10,633 nt of DNA, taken from positions 1 to 10,633 of the forward strand of contig JADFGC010000043.1 in assembly GCA_022567895.1 (NCBI GenBank), read 5' to 3'. The notes beneath the pieces are model-generated. The model did not search any database. It was not told the origin of the DNA and saw only the letters and a program-made list of their open reading frames with translations. The position numbers and the translations under genes were made by a program. The first letter of the stretch is position 1, and the number at the start of each line of letters is the position of its first letter. Origin of the DNA: DRGT01 sp022567895. GTDB lineage: Archaea; Thermoproteota; Nitrososphaeria; Nitrososphaerales; Nitrosopumilaceae. Positions 6,141 through 10,633 of the stretch are shown here, piece after piece.

Positions 6141-6150
6141 TTTTAAATCA
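6141..6150 (+). promoter_or_regulatory. TATA-like box for the helical protein at 6172
   Basis: TTTTAAATCA is centred about 27 bases before ATG 6172, which is the reason for choosing that ATG over the adjacent in-frame TTG at 6169. The preceding T-run (6133-6144) may also end the upstream operon. Confidence 0.5.
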
Positions 6151-6171
6151 TAGTTAATTTTACGTTATTTG

Positions 6172-6591
6172 ATGTCAGGAAAAAGCTGGCTTGGTGGAAT
6201 TTACCTTCGAGGTAGAGGACACGATATTGTTCTGAAAGCTTTGAATCATTATCAAAAACGAGTTTCAACTGTTGGAAACGATCCACAATTACAAGAATCT
6301 GCAATGAACATTCGAATGCTAATGGTTGAAGAAGGTAAAAAAACTGCACAAAAAGTAGATATGGTGATAAAGATCATCAGTGCTGGCAAAAATGATCCCA
6401 AAATGATTAACCAAGTTGAATTTGATGTTCCATTAATTGAAAAAGCCTTGACTTGTTACAAAGCTGACATTGAAAAAATTGGAGAGACAATGCATGAAAG
6501 ATATCTAGAGCTATTTGATGAACCAAAAAATCTTCAATTTGATCTTCCACTTATTGATGAAGCTTTACAAGAAATCAAAAAATTTGGATGA
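6172..6591 (+). CDS. Helical hypothetical protein with a short internal repeat (139 aa)
   Basis: I recognise no family. The 139-residue protein has no signal or membrane segment and is predicted mostly helical, with long charged amphipathic stretches (HDIVLKALNHYQKRVSTVG; NIRMLMVEEGKKTAQKVDMV). A short repeat stands out: VEFDVPLIEKAL near residue 85 and LQFDLPLIDEAL near residue 121, each followed by a helix. The repeats could be two copies of a docking or dimerising helix-turn. ATG 6172 is chosen on the TATA-like box about 27 bases upstream. The gene stands alone on plus, and the hairpin at 6797-6819 could end its transcript about 200 bases downstream. Cytoplasmic location is inferred from the absence of export signals. 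Confidence 0.75.
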   Translation: MSGKSWLGGIYLRGRGHDIVLKALNHYQKRVSTVGNDPQLQESAMNIRMLMVEEGKKTAQKVDMVIKIISAGKNDPKMINQVEFDVPLIEKALTCYKADIEKIGETMHERYLELFDEPKNLQFDLPLIDEALQEIKKFG

Positions 6592-6722
6592 GTCAATTTT
6601 TCCCATTAGTTACCATTTGATACCATTTTTGCTTTGATCTGTGTAAATTGAGAAAAATTGAACAAAAAGACCAAAGAATAGTAACCTTGAAATCTATTTC
6701 CGTCTGTTTGCATTTGTTAACG

Positions 6723-6803
6723 ATGTCGATAATATTCGTCCCGATTCGTCCAAATCGCAGTACCTCAGAAACTGAGGAATTGGATGAATCTGAAGAAAGA
6801 TAA
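6723..6803 (+). CDS. Possible very short ORF (26 aa), doubtful
   Basis: ATG at 6723 opens 26 codons ending with TAA at 6801-6803 inside the terminator stem. The product starts MSIIFVPIRPN and ends with an acidic tail (EELDESEER). The same frame is open back to 6651 with TTG starts at 6657 and 6687, giving up to 49 residues with a hydrophobic middle. No convincing TATA box or Shine-Dalgarno site is seen. It may only be untranslated RNA between the convergent genes; apart from this frame and the terminator I see nothing in 6592-6812. Confidence 0.2.
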   Translation: MSIIFVPIRPNRSTSETEELDESEER

Positions 6804-6827
6804 TTCTGGGAATTATCTTATTTTTTT
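6797..6827 (+). terminator. Strong hairpin terminator between convergent genes
   Basis: A perfect ten-base-pair stem (AAGATAATTC with GAATTATCTT) closes a three-base TGG loop and is followed on plus by an A and seven T bases (6821-6827). This is a textbook intrinsic-type terminator for plus transcripts. The right arm includes the stop codon of the minus-strand BtuF-like gene (6813-6815). Confidence 0.7.
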
Positions 6828-7742
6828 AAAAGAACCTTCTGGGATGTTTATTCGATCAAACTTTTCTGGATGAAGAATTTTTGCTAAAATTTCAAGACCT
6901 GTAATGGTTCTAATACTTGGTTTTGAAAAATACGAGTTTGCATCAACTGCATAGATGTTTTTGTTTTGAACAGCTTGTAGCTTGTTCCATGCATTGTCAT
7001 CATTTAGATGTATATTGTATTCTGATATAGTTCTGTTTGTATCAAAACCACAGGGCATCATGATTATGATATCTGGTTCTGCTTTTGTAACTTCATCCAT
7101 TTCCATTCGTCTTGAATGTTCGCCAACTTTACTGACTAAGTTTGTTCCACCAGCTAACTCTATCATTTCTGGAACCCAATGTCCTGATGTAAAAAATGGT
7201 TTAACCCATTCTATTGTAAGAACTTTGGGCTTTTTCTCAAAGGCGTGATTCTGTATAAATTCAATTCTTTCTCTGAGTGATTTACGAAGTCTTTCTCCTT
7301 TTTGCTCTTTACCAACTAACTTTGCAAGAACGGTTACACTTTCAAGAATCTGTTCTAGATTATGTGGATCAATAGAATAAAGCTGTGGCTTTTTTTCTAA
7401 AATAGAAACAGCTTGCTCTATTTGGTTTGTATGGGCTGCACAAACCTCACACGTATTTTGGGAAATGATTAGATCAGGAGCTGCTTTTTTGAGATTCTCC
7501 TCTTCTAGAATGAAAATATCTTTACCATCTCGCATTAGCTCACAAGTTTTTTTATCAATTTCGGGGCTAGACATTGAGTTTCCATCAATCACCGTATTGA
7601 TTACACGAGGTTTTGATTTTGCATCTTCTGGATAAAGACATTCATGTGTTACACCAAACAAATCATCTTGGCAACCAAGCTCATAGATTAATTCAGTTGC
7701 ACTTGGTAGAAACGAAACTATTCTTTGAGCCACAAATGACAT
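6813..7742 (-). CDS. BtuF-like (TroA/Peripla_BP_2 fold) cobalamin-type substrate-binding protein without signal peptide
   Basis: The 309-residue protein matches ABC-transporter substrate-binding proteins of the BtuF/FepB type (PF01497). It opens with RIVSFLPSATELIYELG, has a VTHECLYP segment near residue 31, APDLIISQNTCEVCA near 88-102 with Cys98 and Cys101, SGHWVPEMIELAGG near 186-199, and a C-terminal TGLEILAKILHPEKF. Relatives bind cobalamin or related corrinoids or metal chelates. The protein starts almost at once with the first core strand and has no signal peptide or lipobox, and the frame offers no hydrophobic extension before ATG 7742. It therefore seems cytoplasmic, unlike a normal binding protein, and no permease or ATPase gene is nearby. 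Corrinoid handling inside the cell is inference; these archaea are known to make cobalamin. Confidence 0.85.
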   Translation of the reverse strand: MSFVAQRIVSFLPSATELIYELGCQDDLFGVTHECLYPEDAKSKPRVINTVIDGNSMSSPEIDKKTCELMRDGKDIFILEEENLKKAAPDLIISQNTCEVCAAHTNQIEQAVSILEKKPQLYSIDPHNLEQILESVTVLAKLVGKEQKGERLRKSLRERIEFIQNHAFEKKPKVLTIEWVKPFFTSGHWVPEMIELAGGTNLVSKVGEHSRRMEMDEVTKAEPDIIIMMPCGFDTNRTISEYNIHLNDDNAWNKLQAVQNKNIYAVDANSYFSKPSIRTITGLEILAKILHPEKFDRINIPEGSFKKIR

Positions 7743-7754
7743 GAGTTGAATTTG

Positions 7755-7779
7755 GTTTTAAACCTGATTTTATCTCAAA
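7755..7779 (-). promoter_or_regulatory. Candidate promoter region of the BtuF-like gene
   Basis: Two AT-rich boxes lie upstream of ATG 7742. GTTTAAAA (7755-7762 on plus) is only about 17 bases away, and GATAAAATC (about 7767-7776) is about 29 bases away. The second fits leaderless spacing better. A longer transcript from the box at 7910-7919 is also possible. Confidence 0.35.
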
Positions 7780-7806
7780 ATTAGGCATAAAAATCAGAAA
7801 TAGAAC

Positions 7807-7887
7807 ACTGTAAGGGAAGAATGGCAAATGCTAATAGAACGGGAGTTTAATCGTTCTGGATTTTTAGCAAGTTGCCCCTTACAGTAA
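7807..7887 (-). ncRNA. Long imperfect hairpin: candidate small RNA or structured leader
   Basis: Four nested stems are seen: 7807-7815 with 7877-7885 (nine pairs, ten if the next G-C pair is used), 7823-7827 with 7872-7876 (five), 7829-7834 with 7864-7869 (six), and 7836-7841 with 7852-7857 (six). The loop is ten bases and there are unequal bulges (7816-7822 and 7858-7863). I prefer the minus strand because the box at 7910-7919 would start minus transcripts near 7887, right at the stem, and the stem is followed on minus by a T-rich stretch (7787-7805). The plus strand folds almost equally well. It does not fit a tRNA, box C/D RNA or cobalamin riboswitch. It could instead be the 5' leader of the BtuF-like message. 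Confidence 0.35.
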
Positions 7888-7909
7888 TGGTTCACAACGG
7901 TTAACCCAA

Positions 7910-7919
7910 TATATTTAAT
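7910..7919. promoter_or_regulatory. TATA box for nreA, possibly bidirectional
   Basis: TATATTTAAT lies 27-36 bases before the GTG at 7946, so the nreA message would have a leader of only a few bases. On minus the same AT block reads ATTAAATATA and sits about 28 bases from the outer edge of the hairpin at 7885. Confidence 0.5.
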
Positions 7920-7945
7920 TCGGAAAAAACTTCCATAAAATACCA

Positions 7946-9103
7946 GTGGTTTCTACTTCTCGCGACATTAGAACAGCAATTGAAGCAAAATGGAATGAAT
8001 ATCTTTCAAAGTATGGGAACTTGTTTTCATCTGATAGTATAAGCGGATCAAGTCCACCATCTGTTTTTGTTGGAACATACAACTATCCTAAAGTGAATGT
8101 TGGTCCAATGGTTCCACCAATTCATGGTGATACTGGAATTCTTGATGCACCAGAACGATGGGCTGGAAAATCTTTAGATGAAATTGTTAACTTTAGGTTG
8201 AATTTAGTTCGTGGAATTCAAAAAGTTCCTGTAAATGATCCGACTGGTCGTTACATTGAGAACTTGCAAGAGCTTGCAATGTCTGAACATGCTACTGATT
8301 CTGATGTACAATTTACAAAACCAACTAGCGCAGTTGGTTTGCTTGATGGATATAATGCTCCGTTTGGTCCAATTGGTGAAATAAAATCTGCAAAGTTTTC
8401 TAATTCTCCAGTGGAGAGAAAAATTGAGAAGGTTTACTATGATAGAGATTTGTTAGCTAACGATGCTGTACTAAATCTGTACAATTCTGGTATAGACATT
8501 TCACAAATTCAAAAATGCTTTAGTATAGGAATGATGGGCAAGAAAAGAAAACTTGTTCCAACACGCTGGTCTATTACCGCAACAGATGACATCATCTCAA
8601 ATGATTTGGTGCAAAAAGCTTTGGAATTTTCTGTAATTGATAGATACGAGATATATCACTATGAGCACTTGGGAAATTTGTTTTCAGTTGTGTTGTTTCC
8701 ACATAGATGGCTCTATGAAATGATAGAGGCTTGGTATTCAAATGGAGTTTTAGGATTTGGTTCTGATCATGAAGGTGTTAAAGGTATTGATCATCCACCT
8801 GAAATAGCTGGGGCATATTATTCAGCAAAACTAGCTGTAGCAGAACACTTGGTTGCAAATGAGCTTCAAAGTGGAGCACTTGTGCTGAGGGAGATTCGTC
8901 CTGAATATGCTATTCCAGTTGGGGTTTGGCAGATTCGAGAAGGAGTAAGAGAAGCTATGAAACAACAACCTGTGATTGCTTCAAGTTTGGAAAATGCACT
9001 TGATGTTGCGTCAAAACCAATGAGTATTTCAAGAAAAGAATGGCTTGAACATGGTTCTATTGTTCAATTAATGAAACAAAAAACGATTTCGGATTTCTTT
9101 TAG
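7946..9103 (+). CDS. nreA: NreA-family DNA repair protein with C-terminal PCNA-interacting (PIP) box
   Basis: The 385-residue protein matches the archaeal Nre family (Nre_N and Nre_C domains). Recognisable segments are PPSVFVGTYNYPKVNVGPMV (about 36-55), DAPERWAGKSLDEIVNFR, KLVPTRWSITATDD in the middle, and IRPEYAIPVGVWQIREGVRE in the C-terminal domain. The last eight residues, QKTISDFF (378-385), are a clean PIP box (Q-x2-I-x2-F-F) for docking on the PCNA sliding clamp. Studied NreA proteins act in DNA damage repair with PCNA; the exact reaction is not established to my knowledge. No cysteine cluster is present at the N-terminus, where some Nre proteins carry a zinc finger. The GTG start fits the TATA box position; no better in-frame ATG lies nearby. 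The nuclease-like gene follows after 30 bases. Confidence 0.93.
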   Translation: MVSTSRDIRTAIEAKWNEYLSKYGNLFSSDSISGSSPPSVFVGTYNYPKVNVGPMVPPIHGDTGILDAPERWAGKSLDEIVNFRLNLVRGIQKVPVNDPTGRYIENLQELAMSEHATDSDVQFTKPTSAVGLLDGYNAPFGPIGEIKSAKFSNSPVERKIEKVYYDRDLLANDAVLNLYNSGIDISQIQKCFSIGMMGKKRKLVPTRWSITATDDIISNDLVQKALEFSVIDRYEIYHYEHLGNLFSVVLFPHRWLYEMIEAWYSNGVLGFGSDHEGVKGIDHPPEIAGAYYSAKLAVAEHLVANELQSGALVLREIRPEYAIPVGVWQIREGVREAMKQQPVIASSLENALDVASKPMSISRKEWLEHGSIVQLMKQKTISDFF

Positions 9104-9133
9104 ACTTATCAATAGTAAAACATAATCTATTGT

Positions 9134-9574
9134 ATGGGCGCATTAATCGGTTTTGTGATTGCTGGTGGAATAATAATTCTAATTATTGCATCTTCTGCTT
9201 TTATTCCACGAGTTGATTGTAGTGGTACTTCTTTGTATTATGAAGGAAAAGTAGAATTCATTTTTGATGGTGATACAATTCAAGTTGAAGGATGTAAAAT
9301 TAGACTACCTTTAGTTGATACACCTGAAAAAGGTGAACCAGGATATGAAGAAGCAACAAATTTTACTGCTAGTCTTTGTCCAAAAGGTTCTACTGTTCTA
9401 GTTGATCAAGACGATCTACAACCTCATGACAAATATAATAGAACACTTGCAAAGGTGATTTGCTCTGACAAAGACCTTAGTGAAGAGCTTGTAAAGAATG
9501 GTCATGCAAAAATTAGTAAACAATATTGTAACACTAGTGAATTTGCAGATGAATCTTGGACTGGCTGTCAATAA
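9134..9574 (+). CDS. Membrane-anchored staphylococcal-nuclease-like (thermonuclease, SNase) protein
   Basis: The 146-residue protein begins with a hydrophobic helix (residues 4-24) and then a compact SNase domain. VEFIFDGDTIQVEGCKIRLP (40-59) carries the calcium-binding-type Asp-Gly-Asp-Thr (45-48) and Arg57. LVDTPE (60-65) has Asp62 and Glu65, and DKYNRTLAKV (99-108) holds Arg103. These correspond to the metal and catalytic residues of micrococcal nuclease, so it should be an active calcium-dependent nuclease. The anchor places it outside the membrane. Six cysteines (29, 54, 82, 110, 132, 145) all lie beyond the helix, suggesting three disulfides. It starts 30 bases after nreA and may share its transcript; only a weak box (CTTATCAATA) precedes it. 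Roles could include degrading external DNA or RNA for nutrients, but that is inference. Confidence 0.9.
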   Translation: MGALIGFVIAGGIIILIIASSAFIPRVDCSGTSLYYEGKVEFIFDGDTIQVEGCKIRLPLVDTPEKGEPGYEEATNFTASLCPKGSTVLVDQDDLQPHDKYNRTLAKVICSDKDLSEELVKNGHAKISKQYCNTSEFADESWTGCQ

Positions 9575-9592
9575 AAAAAGTATGAACTTAAT

Positions 9593-9608
9593 CAAATTTT
9601 CAAATTTG
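9593..9608. repeat. AT-rich inverted repeat after the nuclease gene
   Basis: CAAATTT and AAATTTG flank a two-base TC centre. The gap is too small for an RNA loop, so it would be a DNA palindrome, perhaps an operator, or chance in AT-rich DNA. Nothing else is seen in 9575-9690. Confidence 0.25.
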
Positions 9609-9694
9609 GAAACGTAACTACATTGTAATACTGTGCAGCGTAGATTACTCAAATTGCTAGTGTGGAATGGTGAAAATAGTTAAATTCTGGGATG

Positions 9695-9704
9695 TTAAAT
9701 AAAA
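9695..9704 (+). promoter_or_regulatory. TATA-like box for the 77-residue protein gene
   Basis: TTAAATAAAA is centred about 25 bases before ATG 9724 and there is no Shine-Dalgarno site, consistent with a leaderless transcript. Confidence 0.5.
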
Positions 9705-9723
9705 ATTGGGTATAGGGTAGTAC

Positions 9724-9957
9724 ATGGATAAGATTAGAACTTTTAGAGATAGTATAAAGCAAGAGTATAAGCTAGCTATTGTTGAGGATCAGCAAATTGA
9801 ATCTGAAACCATTTGGAATACATTACATGAATTTGGTATTTCTAAAGAAGATATCATGAAACAAAATCTTAGCCACGAAGAACTATACAATATTCACGTT
9901 GCAGTAAAAACATATCAAGACTGCCAAAAAGTACTCAAAGGTTTAGAAGAATATTAG
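9724..9957 (+). CDS. Small hypothetical helical protein (77 aa)
   Basis: I recognise no family. The 77-residue protein is rich in Glu, Lys and Gln, with helical stretches around residues 4-34 (RTFRDSIKQEYKLAIVEDQQ onward) and 50-76 (HEELYNIHVAVKTYQDCQKV). One Cys is present and no membrane segment or signal, so it is probably cytoplasmic. It might be a small helical-bundle protein or adaptor, but nothing in the sequence points to a partner. Its start is supported by the TATA-like box upstream. Its TAG stop overlaps by four bases the TAA of the convergent CAP-domain gene, leaving no room for a separate terminator between them. Confidence 0.7.
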   Translation: MDKIRTFRDSIKQEYKLAIVEDQQIESETIWNTLHEFGISKEDIMKQNLSHEELYNIHVAVKTYQDCQKVLKGLEEY

Positions 9958-10633
9958 CAAAAATTCTGAGTAACATATACTCTATCTTCCGAATCAATAA
10001 ACACACCAATTCCTTCTCGGTCAAAGTTTGAATTTAGAATATTTTTACGATGTCCTTCTGAATTCATCCAACCATCAACTGTGATATGAGATATCTCTTC
10101 ATTACTTAGCCAATCATATGAAACTGGGACTCCTCTAAGTAACTGTATAGACTCGTAAAGATTTCCTCTGAAAATGTTTTCAGACAAACCAAGATAATAT
10201 GAATTTCCAATCCATTTAAAACAACGATAACCTGCATCTCTTGCTCTGTCAGATGCATCAAGACCATCTAGATTCTCATGCGCAAAATAATTTTGATTTG
10301 ACATGTCAGTACTATGTAAACGTGCAATATCTGAAATTTCAAAATTAAATTTTACAGGTTCTAGTCCATTCATTACACGCTGTTCATTTGTAAACTTGTG
10401 CACAAGAAGTTCAATAACATCAGGATTAAATTCAAGTTTTGCCCCTGTAGCAGTTTGCCGTTCTACAATTCTTGTTTCATCAATTGTTATTTCAATAGGA
10501 ATATCTACCAAGTTTTCAGTATATGGATTAATAATCTCTAAACCCATCTGGTCTTCAACAAACTGAATCAAGTTTGGTGAAAATACAAATGCAATGATAA
10601 TTATTGCAAAAACACTAACTGTAATTTTTGTTC
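9954..10633 (-). CDS. Secreted CAP-domain (SCP/PR-1-like) protein, N-terminus outside window
   Basis: The frame is open to the right edge, so the start is missing; a TTG at 10571 is internal. The visible 225 residues begin with a hydrophobic export segment (TKITVSVFAIIIIAFVFSPN), then a linker of about 65 residues, then a CAP domain. Counting from the edge, HSTDMSNQNYFAHENLDG is near 106-123, ENIF near 151, GWMNSEGHRKNILN near 187-200, and the final VYVTQNFC at 218-225. The His, Glu and His residues of the conserved CAP cavity are all present. Cys137 and the C-terminal Cys225 could pair. CAP proteins are usually extracellular with varied roles (binding, sometimes proteolysis), and no specific one can be assigned. 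It is convergent with the 77-residue gene and overlaps it by four bases. Confidence 0.9.
   Translation of the reverse strand, partial: TKITVSVFAIIIIAFVFSPNLIQFVEDQMGLEIINPYTENLVDIPIEITIDETRIVERQTATGAKLEFNPDVIELLVHKFTNEQRVMNGLEPVKFNFEISDIARLHSTDMSNQNYFAHENLDGLDASDRARDAGYRCFKWIGNSYYLGLSENIFRGNLYESIQLLRGVPVSYDWLSNEEISHITVDGWMNSEGHRKNILNSNFDREGIGVFIDSEDRVYVTQNFC

Noticed and set aside
6601..6629. TACCATTT direct repeat between convergent genes
   Set aside because: Only two short copies in AT-rich DNA with no regular array; not enough to call a repeat or CRISPR.
7807..7887. tRNA or cobalamin riboswitch reading of the hairpin
   Set aside because: The stems are nested in one long hairpin, not a cloverleaf, and no T-loop pattern is present. 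No convincing B12-box or conserved riboswitch core could be found although a BtuF-like gene is adjacent.
9954..10571. TTG at 10571 as the start of the CAP-domain gene
   Set aside because: The frame continues to the right edge and encodes a hydrophobic export segment just before this codon.

Overview
The window looks like part of the chromosome of an ammonia-oxidising archaeon of the Nitrosopumilus type (Thaumarchaeota/Nitrososphaerota). The DNA is AT-rich and the genes are short and closely packed. Many starts have a TATA-like box centred about 25-28 bases upstream of the start codon and no Shine-Dalgarno sequence, which is the layout of archaeal leaderless transcripts. DUF99, NreA with a PCNA-binding tail, and several tiny C2H2 zinc-finger proteins all fit an archaeon. 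The assignment rests on gene content and protein style; no database search was possible.

Layout. Bases 1-891 hold the end of a modular, probably extracellular, beta-domain protein whose start lies outside the window. Next is a divergent pair: a small zinc-finger protein (minus) and a 41-residue membrane protein (plus) that overlaps a DUF99 gene. Bases 1905-3964 are a minus-strand cluster of an unknown protein, a beta-hydroxyacid dehydrogenase and a short-chain dehydrogenase. Bases 4051-4937 hold two C2H2 zinc-finger genes. Between them is what I read as a dead small membrane-protein gene with two in-frame stops. Bases 4988-6133 are a membrane-anchored DsbA-like thiol oxidoreductase abutting a four-helix membrane protein with a Cys-Ser-Cys motif. 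A helical protein of unknown function follows, then a strong hairpin terminator, then a convergent BtuF-like substrate-binding protein without a signal peptide.

Bases 7743-7945 lie between divergent genes and contain a long near-palindromic hairpin of about 79 bases that may be a small RNA or a structured leader. The last part holds NreA (DNA repair, with a PIP box), a membrane-anchored staphylococcal-nuclease-like protein with six cysteines, a small unknown protein, and a secreted CAP-domain protein running off the right edge.

Themes. The DsbA/membrane-protein pair could supply disulfides to the cysteine-bearing extracytoplasmic nuclease and CAP protein encoded nearby. Two divergent gene pairs have exactly the same start-to-start distance (53 bases) with one TATA-like box at the midpoint, suggesting single boxes that serve both directions. 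I see no CRISPR array, insertion sequence, tRNA or rRNA. The best candidates for undescribed biology are the hairpin at 7807-7885, the broken gene at 4436-4708 and the symmetric promoters.
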